DNA of 64,000 nt from DATAFF01 sp036257595 (GTDB lineage Bacteria > Pseudomonadota > Alphaproteobacteria > Rhizobiales > Aestuariivirgaceae): contig DATAFF010000009.1 of the NCBI GenBank assembly GCA_036257595.1, forward strand, positions 3,665 through 67,664, written 5' to 3'. This document shows, in pieces, positions 16,984 through 25,965 of the stretch. A program made the position numbers and the translations under genes. Every line of letters begins with the position of its first letter. Within the stretch, counting starts at the first letter, position 1. Under the pieces are notes generated by a model, which was not told where the DNA came from, ran no database searches, and was given only the letters and a program-made list of their open reading frames with translations.

Positions 16984-18821
16984 ACACCATCCGTCTGACC
17001 ATGGCGCAGGCCATCGTCAAGTTTCTCGCAAGCCTCGAGGTCGAGATCGACGGCCGGGTCGTGCCGCTGTTCGGCGGGGTGTTCGCGATCTTCGGCCATG
17101 GCAATGTCGCCGGCCTCGGCGAGGCGCTGGCAGAGGCGCGCGATTTGCTGCCGACCTATCGGGCGCATAATGAACAGGCGATGGCGCATGCCGCCACGGC
17201 TTTCGCCAAGGCGATGAACCGCCGGCGCATGATGGCCTGCACGAGCTCGATCGGGCCCGGCGCCACCAATATGGTGACGGCGGCGGCGGTGGCGCATGTC
17301 AACCGGCTGCCAATCCTGCTGTTGCCGGGCGACACTTTCGCCAATCGGCGGCCCGATCCGGTGCTGCAGCAGATCGAGGTGGTCGGCGATCCGACGACCA
17401 CGGCCAATGACTGCTTCCGGCCGGTGTCGCGCTATTTCGACCGCATCAATCGGCCGGAGCAGCTGATCGCGGCGTTGCCCGAGGCGCTCAGGGTGCTGAC
17501 CGATCCGGCCGAATGCGGGCCGGTGACGCTGTGCCTGCCGCAAGATGTCCAGGTCGAGGCCGCAGATTTCCCGACGGCGCTGTTCGAGCGCCGGATCGTG
17601 CGCTGGCGAAGGCCGGCGCCCGATCGCGACGAGCTTGCGGCCGCAGCGGCGGCGCTGAGAGGCGCCCAGCGCCCGCTGATCATCGCCGGCGGCGGGGTGA
17701 AATACAGCCTCGCCAGCCCGACGCTGATCGCCTTCGCGGCGCGCCATGGGGTGCCGGTCGCCGAGACGCAGGCCGGCAAGGGTTCGGTCCCGTGGGACGA
17801 TCCGCTCTCTCTCGGCGGCGTCGGCGTCACCGGCTCGACGGCGGCCAACGCGCTCGCCCGCAAGGCCGATGTGATCCTGGCGACGGGCACGCGGCTTCAG
17901 GATTTCACCACCGGATCGCAGGCGCTGTTCAAACATGCGACGCTGATCCAGCTCAATGTCGCGGCGGCCGATGCCGCCAAGAGCCAGGCGCAAAGCCTGG
18001 TGGCGGATGCGCAGGCCGGGTTGAGCGGCTTGTCGGCGGCGCTTGGCGGCTGGCAGGCGCCGTCGTCATGGCAGAAGGAGGCGAGATCCGAGGCGGCGCA
18101 ATGGCTGAGGACCGTCGACACGGTGACGGCGCCGCCGCGCGGCAATGCGCTGCCGAGCGATGCGCAGGTGCTCGGCGCGGTCAATCGCGAAGCGGATCGC
18201 GAGGACATCGTGGTGTGCGCGGCGGGCGGGTTGCCGGGCGAGCTTCACAAGCTGTGGCGGGCCGCGGCACCCGAGACCTATCACCTCGAATATGGCTATT
18301 CGTGCATGGGCTACGAGATTGCCGGCGGGCTCGGGGTCAAGCTCGCGCTGCCGGATCGGCGGGTGGTGGTGCTGGTCGGCGATGGCTCCTATCTGATGAT
18401 GAATTCAGAGATCGCCACCTCGGTGATGCTCGGGGCCAAGCTCGACATCGTGGTGCTCGACAATCGCGGCTTCGGCTGCATCGATCGGCTGCAGCGCGCC
18501 TGCGGCATCGACTCCTTCAACAATCTCTTCAAGGACACGGCGCATCAGACGCTGCCAGCGATCGATTTCGCCGCCCATGCGGCGGCACTCGGGGCGGTGG
18601 CGGAAAAGGTGGGATCGATCCCGGAGCTCGCGGCCGCGCTCGAGCGGGCGAAGCTCAGCGAGCGCACCCATGTCGTCGTCATCGAGACCGATCCGGCGCT
18701 GTCGACGACGGAGGGCGGCACATGGTGGGACGTCCCGGTCCCCGAGGTCTCACGTTCGGGCCGCGTCGGGGAGGCGCGCAAGACCTATGAGCAGGCGGTG
18801 GCGGATCGCGAGAAGATGTGA
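16980..18821 (+). CDS. iolD: 3D-(3,5/4)-trihydroxycyclohexane-1,2-dione hydrolase
   Basis: A 613-residue thiamine-diphosphate enzyme that opens the ring of the diketo-inositol in inositol catabolism. The N-terminal catalytic Glu lies in R-A-H-N-E-Q-A-M-A-H-A near 63. The C-terminal ThDP motif is G-D-G-S-Y-L-M-M-N-S-E near 467, followed by D-N-R-G-F-G-C-I-D-R-L-Q, which is typical of IolD. ATG at 16980 overlaps the iolC stop by four bases; this fits the family N-terminus I-R-L-T-M-A-Q-A-I-V-K-F. Confidence 0.95.
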   Translation: MNTIRLTMAQAIVKFLASLEVEIDGRVVPLFGGVFAIFGHGNVAGLGEALAEARDLLPTYRAHNEQAMAHAATAFAKAMNRRRMMACTSSIGPGATNMVTAAAVAHVNRLPILLLPGDTFANRRPDPVLQQIEVVGDPTTTANDCFRPVSRYFDRINRPEQLIAALPEALRVLTDPAECGPVTLCLPQDVQVEAADFPTALFERRIVRWRRPAPDRDELAAAAAALRGAQRPLIIAGGGVKYSLASPTLIAFAARHGVPVAETQAGKGSVPWDDPLSLGGVGVTGSTAANALARKADVILATGTRLQDFTTGSQALFKHATLIQLNVAAADAAKSQAQSLVADAQAGLSGLSAALGGWQAPSSWQKEARSEAAQWLRTVDTVTAPPRGNALPSDAQVLGAVNREADREDIVVCAAGGLPGELHKLWRAAAPETYHLEYGYSCMGYEIAGGLGVKLALPDRRVVVLVGDGSYLMMNSEIATSVMLGAKLDIVVLDNRGFGCIDRLQRACGIDSFNNLFKDTAHQTLPAIDFAAHAAALGAVAEKVGSIPELAAALERAKLSERTHVVVIETDPALSTTEGGTWWDVPVPEVSRSGRVGEARKTYEQAVADREKM

Positions 18822-18841
18822 GTAGATCAGGAAGACAGGCA

Positions 18842-19744
18842 ATGGCGATCAGCTTTGGCATCAATCCGATCGGCTGGACCAATGACTGCATGCATTGGCT
18901 CGGCGACGATATTCCGGTCGAGACCTGTCTCGCCGAGGCGCGGGCGGCGGGGTTCAGCGGCATCGAGCTCGGGCGCAAGATGCCGAAGCAGGGTAAGGCG
19001 CTGCGCAGGCTGCTCGACGAGCATGGGCTCCGGCTGGTCGGCGGCTGGTATTCGGGGAAGCTCCTCGCGCGCGACGCCAAGGCGGAGATTGCGGCGCTCA
19101 AGGACCACCTGGCGCTGCATCAAGCCTGCGGCGCGACGATCATGGTGTTCGCCGAGACCAGCGGCGACATCATCAACGATGTCGGAGCGCGGCGCAGCGC
19201 AAGGCCGCAGATCGGCAGTGCCGAGCAATGGAAGACGTTCGGCGCGCGGGCATCGGAGGTCGCCGACTTTCTGGCGGACCAGGGCGTGCGCATGGCGTTT
19301 CACCATCATATGGGCACGGTCGTCGAATCGGTCGACGACATTCGCCGGCTCATGGAGAACACGCGGCCAAGCGTCGGGCTTCTGCTCGACACCGGTCACC
19401 TGACCTATGGCGGCGGCGATCCGGTGGCGGCGGTCAACACGTTCAGCGAACGGATCATTCACGTCCACTGCAAGGACATCAGGGGCTATGCGCTCGAGGC
19501 CTGCCGGCGGCGCGATGCCAGTTTCTCGGAGGCGATCCTGTCCGGCATCTTCACCGCGCCGGGGGATGGCATCGTCGACTATATGGGGGTGTTCCACGCG
19601 CTCAGGGGCGCCAAATATGAAGGCTGGGTGATCCAGGAGGCCGAGCAGGATTCGCGGTTCTTCAATCCGGCGATCTATGCCGAGCTCGGCCATGCCTATC
19701 TCAAGCGGACCGCCGAGGCGGCCGGCTTCACGATCGCGGCGTAA
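18842..19744 (+). CDS. iolE: myo-inosose-2 dehydratase
   Basis: A 300-residue TIM-barrel enzyme that dehydrates 2-keto-myo-inositol to the diketone used by IolD. Family marks are the N-terminal F-G-I-N-P-I-G-W-T-N-D, the G-F-S-G-I-E-L-G-R-K segment near 42, D-T-G-H-L-T-Y-G-G-G-D-P and H-V-H-C-K-D. The ATG is preceded by AGGAAG at good spacing, which rules out the in-frame upstream alternative at 18818. It is the fifth gene of the operon; the next gene starts after three bases. Confidence 0.95.
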   Translation: MAISFGINPIGWTNDCMHWLGDDIPVETCLAEARAAGFSGIELGRKMPKQGKALRRLLDEHGLRLVGGWYSGKLLARDAKAEIAALKDHLALHQACGATIMVFAETSGDIINDVGARRSARPQIGSAEQWKTFGARASEVADFLADQGVRMAFHHHMGTVVESVDDIRRLMENTRPSVGLLLDTGHLTYGGGDPVAAVNTFSERIIHVHCKDIRGYALEACRRRDASFSEAILSGIFTAPGDGIVDYMGVFHALRGAKYEGWVIQEAEQDSRFFNPAIYAELGHAYLKRTAEAAGFTIAA

Positions 19745-19747
19745 GCC

Positions 19748-20884
19748 ATGGCGGCGCGACCCGTTCGCATCGGACTGATCGGCGCCGGTGCGATAGCGCG
19801 CTGCCACGTTCATGGCTACCGCGTCCACGACACGACCTTCCCGGAGAGCGGCGGCTCGCCGGTGCTTGAAGCGGTCGCGGAAGCGACGCCCGAGCTTGCC
19901 GCGCAGGCGGCAGCCCGGTTCGACTTTCGTCATGCGGCACCGCGCTGGCAGGCGCTCGTCGAGAGCCCCGACATCGATGTCGTCGATATCTGCGTGCCGA
20001 GCGCGCTGCATCGCGAGATCGCGCTTGCAGCGATCGCCAACGGCAAGGCGGTCTATTGCGAGAAGCCGGTCGGCCTGTCGGGCCGCGAAGCAAGCGAGGT
20101 CGCAACGGCGGCGCGGCAAGCGGGCATCGCCGGCCTCACCGGTTACACCTATCTGCGCAACCCGCTGATCGGCCTCGCCCGCCGGCTGATCGAGGACGGG
20201 ACGCTCGGCGCCATCGTGCTGTTCCGCGGCACTCATAATGAGGACTATCTGTCGGACCCCGACGCACCCTTCAGCTGGCGGTGCGATCGCGTCATGGCTG
20301 GCGAGGCCGGAGCGCTTGGCGATCTCGGCAGCCATATCGTCAGCATCGCCCTTCATCTCGTCGGAGACATCGCGGCGGTCTCGGCCGACACCAGGGTCGT
20401 GATCGGTGAACGGGTCGCGGCGAAGGACAGCGCGACCCGCCGGCAGGTCAGCAATGACGACCAGGCGCTGGCGCTCTTACGCTTTGCCAATGGGGCGCAA
20501 GGCTATGTCGAGGCAAGCCGGATCGCCACCGGGAGCAAGATGGCGATCAATTACGAGATCGTCGGCACCAAAGGGGCGCTGCGCTTCGAGGGCGAGCGCG
20601 GCGGCGAGCTCAATCTCCATGTCGCCGGGGCGGCGCCCGAGCGCGCCGGGTTCACGCGCATCCTCACCCATCCGGCCCATGAATTCTACGGTGCGATCAG
20701 CCCGGGCGCCGGCCATGGCCTGAGCTTCAACGATCACAAGGCGATCGAGGTGCATGAGCTGATGGAGCTCATGACCAGGGGCCGACCGCCGCTCACCACG
20801 CTCGACACGGCCGCGCGGGTCGGCGCGGTGCTCGATGCGGTGATCGCGTCGGCGGCGACCGGGCGCTGGACCGCGGTCACTTGA
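19748..20884 (+). CDS. Gfo/Idh/MocA family oxidoreductase
   Basis: A 378-residue NAD(P)-dependent dehydrogenase. The Rossmann motif is G-L-I-G-A-G-A-I-A-R near 10, and the catalytic region has Y-C-E-K-P-V-G-L near 103 with the conserved Lys. It follows iolE by three bases, so it probably acts on a cyclitol or sugar of the same pathway, for example as a second inositol or inosose dehydrogenase. The substrate cannot be fixed. Its last eight bases overlap the convergent permease gene. Confidence 0.85.
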   Translation: MAARPVRIGLIGAGAIARCHVHGYRVHDTTFPESGGSPVLEAVAEATPELAAQAAARFDFRHAAPRWQALVESPDIDVVDICVPSALHREIALAAIANGKAVYCEKPVGLSGREASEVATAARQAGIAGLTGYTYLRNPLIGLARRLIEDGTLGAIVLFRGTHNEDYLSDPDAPFSWRCDRVMAGEAGALGDLGSHIVSIALHLVGDIAAVSADTRVVIGERVAAKDSATRRQVSNDDQALALLRFANGAQGYVEASRIATGSKMAINYEIVGTKGALRFEGERGGELNLHVAGAAPERAGFTRILTHPAHEFYGAISPGAGHGLSFNDHKAIEVHELMELMTRGRPPLTTLDTAARVGAVLDAVIASAATGRWTAVT

Positions 20885-21695
20885 CGGCGCCGAGGGTGAG
20901 CCCGCGCACCAGATGGCGCTGCACCAAGAGCGCGAAGATCACGATCGGCAGCGCGCCGATGACGCCCGCCGCCGCCATCGAGGCCCAATCGGTGTCGATG
21001 CGGCCGATGAGCGTGGCGGTGCCACGCGGCATGGTCATGGCGCGCGGCGTCGCGGTCAGCACGAGCGCGAAGAGGAACTCGTTGAAGGTGACGATGACGG
21101 CGAAGATGGCGGTGGCGGCGAGGCCGGGCGCGGCCAGCGGCAGGGTGATGCGGCGAAAGGCGGTGAAGCGCGAGTCGCCATCGACCATGGCGGCTTCCTC
21201 GAGATCGGTCGGAATCTCGCGGAAGAAGCTCTCCATCATCCAGACACAGAAGGTGATGTTGAGCGCCGTATAGGTGATGATCAGCCCGAGCCAGGTGTCG
21301 AGCAATCTGAGCTGAAGCATCAGGAGATAGACCGGGATCAGGATCACCACCGGCGGCACGATGCGCAGGGTCAGGAGCGACAGCCCGACGGTGCGCTCGA
21401 GGTTGAAGCGCAGATGAAATCGGGCGATGGCATAGGCGGCGAGCGTGCCGATGACGAGCGACAGCGCCACCGAGCAGGCGGTCACCACCAGCGAGTTGGT
21501 GAGATAGTCGCCGAACTGCTTCTCCGAGAACAGCCGCCGATAGTTGTCGAAGGACGGCGCATGCGGGTAGAGGGTCGCCTGCTGGGTGATCTCGAGATTG
21601 GATTTGAGCGAGGCAGCGACCATCCAATAGATCGGCAGGAGCACGATCATGAGGATCAGCGCCGTCACCAGGCCGCGAAGGAGGCGCGCGCTCAT
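20877..21695 (-). CDS. Carbohydrate ABC transporter permease (MalG type)
   Basis: A 272-residue inner-membrane permease with about six membrane segments. The ATPase-coupling loop reads E-E-A-A-M-V-D-G-D-S near 180, and the end V-R-G-L-T-L-G-A-V-K is the usual MalG-type terminus. The start overlaps the preceding permease stop by four bases. It is the last gene of a six-gene minus-strand operon. Confidence 0.92.
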   Translation of the reverse strand: MSARLLRGLVTALILMIVLLPIYWMVAASLKSNLEITQQATLYPHAPSFDNYRRLFSEKQFGDYLTNSLVVTACSVALSLVIGTLAAYAIARFHLRFNLERTVGLSLLTLRIVPPVVILIPVYLLMLQLRLLDTWLGLIITYTALNITFCVWMMESFFREIPTDLEEAAMVDGDSRFTAFRRITLPLAAPGLAATAIFAVIVTFNEFLFALVLTATPRAMTMPRGTATLIGRIDTDWASMAAAGVIGALPIVIFALLVQRHLVRGLTLGAVK

Positions 21696-22600
21696 GACTC
21701 GCCGGCCCGCCGCAACATGCGCACCGCCGCCAAGGCGAGGGCGAGAATGATCAGGCCCATGGTCAGGAACAAGGCTGCCGCATAACCGGTCTGCTGGAAT
21801 TTGAAGGCGGTGTCGTAGCCGAGGACCGACAGCAGCCGCGTGGCCTCGCCAGGACCGCCGCGGGTCAGCACGAAGACCTGGTCGAAGGTCCCGAAGGCAT
21901 CGATGGTGCGCAGCACGATGGCGATGGCGATCACCGGCCGGAGCATCGGCAAGGTATGATCGATGAACACCCGCCACGGCCCGGCGCCGTCGACGCGCGC
22001 CGCCTCGAAGGGCTCGACGGGGAGGGATTGGAGCCCTGCCAGCATGATGAGGAACATCAGCGGGGTCCATTCCCAGACATCGAGCGCGACGAGACCGACG
22101 AAGGCGCGGGTCGGCTCGCCGAGGATCTGAACCGGGCCGCCGCCCAGCGCCTCGGAGAAGGCGGTGAGCATGCCGGCATCGCTGGCATAGATCAGGCGAA
22201 AGACGATGGCCACCACGACGGGCGTGATGACCATCGGCACGATCAGCACGGTTCGCAACAGCTTGATGCCGCGAAACTCGTGCAGGCAGAACAGCGCCAA
22301 GGCGAGGCCGAGCACGGTCTCGATGGCGACCGAGGCAGTGACGAAGCGCAACGTCACCCACAGCGAGTTGAGGAATTGCGGATCGTCCCAGAGCCTTGCG
22401 TAGTTCTCCAAGCCGACGTCGCGCAGCGCCTTGCCATAGCGGTAGAATTGGGTGCTGGCACGAATGCCGTCCCACAGCGGATAGACGAGCACGATAAGGG
22501 TGACGAGGATGCTCGGGGCAAGCAGGAGGTAAGGCAGGGCTGCGTCAAGCCCTGCTCCCTGAAGCCGCTCGCGGCTCAGCCATCGATCGCGGGCGCTCAC
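21692..22600 (-). CDS. Carbohydrate ABC transporter permease (MalF type)
   Basis: A 302-residue inner-membrane permease. The coupling loop is F-E-A-A-R-V-D-G-A-G-P near 200, and the W-E-W-T-P-L-M-F segment before it is typical of MalF/UgpA proteins. The start is a GTG that overlaps the stop of the binding protein gene as GTGA; no in-frame ATG lies near. It pairs with the MalG-type permease that overlaps its own stop. Confidence 0.92.
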   Translation of the reverse strand: MSARDRWLSRERLQGAGLDAALPYLLLAPSILVTLIVLVYPLWDGIRASTQFYRYGKALRDVGLENYARLWDDPQFLNSLWVTLRFVTASVAIETVLGLALALFCLHEFRGIKLLRTVLIVPMVITPVVVAIVFRLIYASDAGMLTAFSEALGGGPVQILGEPTRAFVGLVALDVWEWTPLMFLIMLAGLQSLPVEPFEAARVDGAGPWRVFIDHTLPMLRPVIAIAIVLRTIDAFGTFDQVFVLTRGGPGEATRLLSVLGYDTAFKFQQTGYAAALFLTMGLIILALALAAVRMLRRAGES

Positions 22601-23928
22601 TTGTAGTAGCCGGCATCCTTCAGATAGCTCGTCACCTTGCCGGCTGCCGCGTCGAGGGCCTCAGCGCCACCCGATCCGGCCTGCAGCGCCTTGTTGAGCT
22701 CGATGCCGAGCAGCTCCTCGACCTTGGCCCAGTCGGGCGTGCGCGGCCGCGGCTCGGCGCCGGAGTCGAGCTGCTTGAGCGCGACCGGGATCAGCCGGTT
22801 GCCGGGCTTGGGAACGGCGAAGGCGCTGCGCCGCACCGGAATGGACCCGGCCTCGGCCAGCTTGGCCTGAGTGGCGGGGCTCACATACCATTTGAGGAAC
22901 TCGATGGCATTGGCCTTGTTGGGGGCCGATTTGGGAACCGAGGCAATGAAGATGCCGATCTGGGCGATGGCCTTCTCCTGCTTGGGCACCACCCCGAAAT
23001 CGAGCTTGCCGGCGATCTTGGTCTGCTTGGGATCGTCCGCCTTCAGAGCGTTGCCGGAATATTGGATGATTGCGCCGGCATCGCCGCCGAGAATGGCGGC
23101 GCCCTCCTGGTCGGAATCGAACTCGACGACGCCCGGAGGAGCATTCTGCTTGAGCGTGCCGACAAAGTAATCGGCGGCCTTCTTGCCGGCATCGGAGTTG
23201 AAGGCGACGTTCCATTTGTCGTCGAAGAACTGGCCGCCGAACGACAGGAAGATCGGATACCAGCTGGTAACGATCGGATTGCCGCTCACGCCGCGGAAGA
23301 CGATCGGATATTTGATCTTGCCGGCGGCGACGCCCTCCTTGCCCTTGGCGATGAGGTCGTCCCAGGTGGCTGGCGGACCGTCCGTGTACACATCATTGCG
23401 GTAGGTCAGGGTTTGCAGGTCGCCGACAAAGGGCAGCGCGACGAGCTTGGAGTCTGCCGACTCAAAGCCCTTGACCCGCGGCCCCTGGCGCGGCGGCCAG
23501 TAGCCCATGGCGATCAGCGAGGCGATCCAGTCGGGATCGGACGCATCGATCCCGCCAGCGCCGAGATCCTCGAGAACGTCGGCGGCGCCGAATTGCGGCA
23601 CCCAGGGATCATCCAGCAGGTACATGTCGTATTGGCCGGCATTGTTCTGGGCATCGGCAAACCACTTCTCGAGGGTGACGCCATACTCGTCCTCGAGGAA
23701 CTGGATGTCGAAGCCGGCTTCAGACTTGGCCAGCGGAATGATCTTCTGCTTGAAGGGGGTGAGGCCGCCATCGACGAAGGCGCCGATGATGACCTTGCCG
23801 CCGGCGGCCCTGACGACCGCCGGGGCCGCCAAGGTCGCGACGAGCGTCGATCCGATGGCGAGACGGGCGCTCGTCTTGAGAAACTTGCGCCGATTCAGCC
23901 GGCGCTGCAGCAAATCACGCGTTTTCAT
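22597..23928 (-). CDS. Extracellular sugar-binding protein, Tat-type signal
   Basis: A 443-residue periplasmic binding protein (family 1). The N-terminus has a twin-arginine signal, N-R-R-K-F-L-K-T-S-A-R, followed by a hydrophobic stretch ending A-P-A-V-V-R-A-A near 40, so it is probably exported folded. ATG at 23928 was chosen because GAGGAAACC precedes it by three bases. The gene lies between the ATPase and the two permease genes and overlaps both neighbours. Confidence 0.9.
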   Translation of the reverse strand: MKTRDLLQRRLNRRKFLKTSARLAIGSTLVATLAAPAVVRAAGGKVIIGAFVDGGLTPFKQKIIPLAKSEAGFDIQFLEDEYGVTLEKWFADAQNNAGQYDMYLLDDPWVPQFGAADVLEDLGAGGIDASDPDWIASLIAMGYWPPRQGPRVKGFESADSKLVALPFVGDLQTLTYRNDVYTDGPPATWDDLIAKGKEGVAAGKIKYPIVFRGVSGNPIVTSWYPIFLSFGGQFFDDKWNVAFNSDAGKKAADYFVGTLKQNAPPGVVEFDSDQEGAAILGGDAGAIIQYSGNALKADDPKQTKIAGKLDFGVVPKQEKAIAQIGIFIASVPKSAPNKANAIEFLKWYVSPATQAKLAEAGSIPVRRSAFAVPKPGNRLIPVALKQLDSGAEPRPRTPDWAKVEELLGIELNKALQAGSGGAEALDAAAGKVTSYLKDAGYYK

Positions 23929-25024
23929 TGTGGTTTCCTCCCTTTCGCGTATCCCTGTGCACGACGGTCGTGCCCGCGGCATCGAAGAAGCAGGCGTCGT
24001 CGGCATCGAAACTGACGCCGATGGCAGAGCCGACCGGGGCGCGGAACCCGCGTCGCGCCCGCGCCGACAGCCGCTCCTCGCCGAGGCGGATCACCACCAG
24101 CGTCTCATTGCCCATCGGCTCGACCACATAGACCTCGCCATCGAGGGTCGAGGCACCCCCGGTTGCGCCGAGCACGACGTCCTCCGGCCTTATGCCGACC
24201 TCGCCGATGGCCTTGCCGGCGCAGGCGGCGCGGCGGCTCAAGCCAAGCGGCAGCGTCATGCCAGCGACATGCAGGCCGGCATCGTCGATCGAGGCGCGCA
24301 GCAGATTCATCGGCGGGCTGCCGACGAAAAGCGCCACGAAACGGTTGGCCGGGCGTTCGTAGATCTCCTCGGGCGAGCCGAGCTGCTGCAGCGCGCCGTC
24401 GCGCATCACCGCGACGAGATCGGCCATGGTCAGCGCCTCGGCCTGGTCATGGGTGACGTAGATTGTTGTGGCGCCGAGCTCGTGGCACAGCCGCTTGATC
24501 TCCCCGCGCATGGTGAGACGCAGCCGGGCATCGAGATTGGACAGCGGCTCGTCCATCAGAAAAGCGGCGGGATCGCGCACGATGGCGCGCGCCAGGGCGA
24601 TGCGCTGGCGCTGGCCGCCCGACAGCTGGCGGGGATAGCGATCGAGAAGGTGATCGACCTCGAGCGCCGCGGCGATGGTGCCGATCTTGCGAGCGCGCTC
24701 GGTGGCCGGCACCTTGCGGATGCGCAAGGGATAGGCGATGTTGTCGCCGACCGTCATATGGGGATAGAGCGCATAGCTCTGGAACACCATGGCGATGTCG
24801 CGGTCGCGCGGCTGCAGGCGCGTCACGTCGCGGCCGCCGATCAGCACCCGCCCGGCAGTCGGCGCCTCGAGACCGGCAAGGACCCTGAGCGCCGTGGTCT
24901 TGCCGCAACCCGACGGTCCGAGGAGCGCCAGGAAGGCACGGTTCGGCACGTCGAGATCGAGGGCACGCAAAGCCACCACCGGGTCGAACCGCTTCTCCAC
25001 ACCCTCGTAACGGACACTGCTCAC
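23915..25024 (-). CDS. Sugar ABC transporter ATPase (MalK/UgpC type)
   Basis: A 369-residue ATPase. Walker A is G-P-S-G-C-G-K-T-T-A-L near 35, the signature L-S-G-G-Q-R-Q-R near 134, Walker B F-L-M-D-E-P-L-S-N-L-D near 155. The C-terminal third is the TOBE/regulatory domain of MalK-type subunits. It starts with a GTG that overlaps the upstream stop (GTGA), and its last 14 bases overlap the binding protein start. Confidence 0.93.
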   Translation of the reverse strand: MSSVRYEGVEKRFDPVVALRALDLDVPNRAFLALLGPSGCGKTTALRVLAGLEAPTAGRVLIGGRDVTRLQPRDRDIAMVFQSYALYPHMTVGDNIAYPLRIRKVPATERARKIGTIAAALEVDHLLDRYPRQLSGGQRQRIALARAIVRDPAAFLMDEPLSNLDARLRLTMRGEIKRLCHELGATTIYVTHDQAEALTMADLVAVMRDGALQQLGSPEEIYERPANRFVALFVGSPPMNLLRASIDDAGLHVAGMTLPLGLSRRAACAGKAIGEVGIRPEDVVLGATGGASTLDGEVYVVEPMGNETLVVIRLGEERLSARARRGFRAPVGSAIGVSFDADDACFFDAAGTTVVHRDTRKGGNHNENA

Positions 25025-25965
25025 GACATGGCCCGTTGCAACCCGTCGAGCGAACGCTGCGCGCCCTCCTCGCCGCGATAGCGCGGGTCCTCATGCTCGA
25101 TCGAGATGACATCGTCATAGCCGACGGCCTCCAGGGCGCCGATGAGCTTGGTCCAGGTGGCAGCATCATGTCCCTCGCCCACGGGCGCGAAGTGCCACGG
25201 CGCGCGATCGGGATCGGCGGCCGGCGGCGCAAAATGCAAGAGGCCGTCGCGGCGGACGCGATCCGGGTAAACCAGCGTATCCTTGCCATGGGCATAGCCG
25301 ATGCGGCTGCCGAGCCGCTCGATCACCGTCAGCGGATCGATGCCCTGCCACCAGAAATGGCTCGGATCCATGTTGATGCCGATATTGCGACCGACATAGC
25401 GGGTGAGCGCCTCGAAGCCGGCAGCGGTGAAGATGGTGACGCCGGGGTGAAGCTCGAGGCAGATCATGAGATCCGGGGACCTCGCCGCGAGCCGCTGGCT
25501 GACGTTCTGCCAGAATGGCCCGACCTCGTTCTCCATCTGCCAGGCGAAGAGATTCTCGGCATCGCTCGAGGTCGCCCAGCAGGGAAAGACGCCGAGGGTG
25601 CCGCCGCCCGGCCCGGCGGGGCAGCCGCTCATCGTGATGAGGCGGTTCACCCCGAGCGCCATTGCGAGATCAAGGGCGGCCTCGAAGCGGGCTTGCGCAT
25701 CGGCGCGCTTGCCGGGATCGGGATGAAGCAGATTGCCGGCGGCATTGACGGCGGCGAGGCGCAGGCCGAATTCGCCGAGCTCGCCCTTGAGGCGGTCGCG
25801 CTCGCTCCGGCTGCCGATGGTTGCAAGGTCGAGGTGGGGCCGTGGCCACGGCCCCCAGGCACCGACGCCGAGCTCGACGTCGCGGATGCCGCGCTCGGCG
25901 CACCAGGCGAAGAACTGTCGGCGGTCAAGTTCAGGCAAGGAGTCGGAGTAGACGCCAATTCTCAT
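25021..25965 (-). CDS. Sugar phosphate isomerase/epimerase (AP endonuclease 2 fold)
   Basis: A 314-residue TIM-barrel protein. Marks are the N-terminal R-I-G-V-Y-S-D-S-L, E-L-H-P-G-V-T near 165, N-M-D-P-S-H-F near 195 and I-S-I-E-H-E-D near 285, which supply the metal ligands of the family. Members isomerise or dehydrate sugars and cyclitols; this one overlaps the oxidoreductase before it and the transporter ATPase after it, so it probably acts on the imported substrate. The exact reaction is unknown. Confidence 0.85.
   Translation of the reverse strand: MRIGVYSDSLPELDRRQFFAWCAERGIRDVELGVGAWGPWPRPHLDLATIGSRSERDRLKGELGEFGLRLAAVNAAGNLLHPDPGKRADAQARFEAALDLAMALGVNRLITMSGCPAGPGGGTLGVFPCWATSSDAENLFAWQMENEVGPFWQNVSQRLAARSPDLMICLELHPGVTIFTAAGFEALTRYVGRNIGINMDPSHFWWQGIDPLTVIERLGSRIGYAHGKDTLVYPDRVRRDGLLHFAPPAADPDRAPWHFAPVGEGHDAATWTKLIGALEAVGYDDVISIEHEDPRYRGEEGAQRSLDGLQRAMS

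Noticed and set aside
23507..25081. A long plus-strand open frame of over 500 codons opposite the ABC ATPase and binding protein genes
   Set aside because: It is antisense to two well-recognised overlapping genes, has low-complexity composition and matches no family; such frames are expected in high-GC DNA. The same applies to other long antisense frames, for example 12102-13688, 3228-4034 and 49010-50311.
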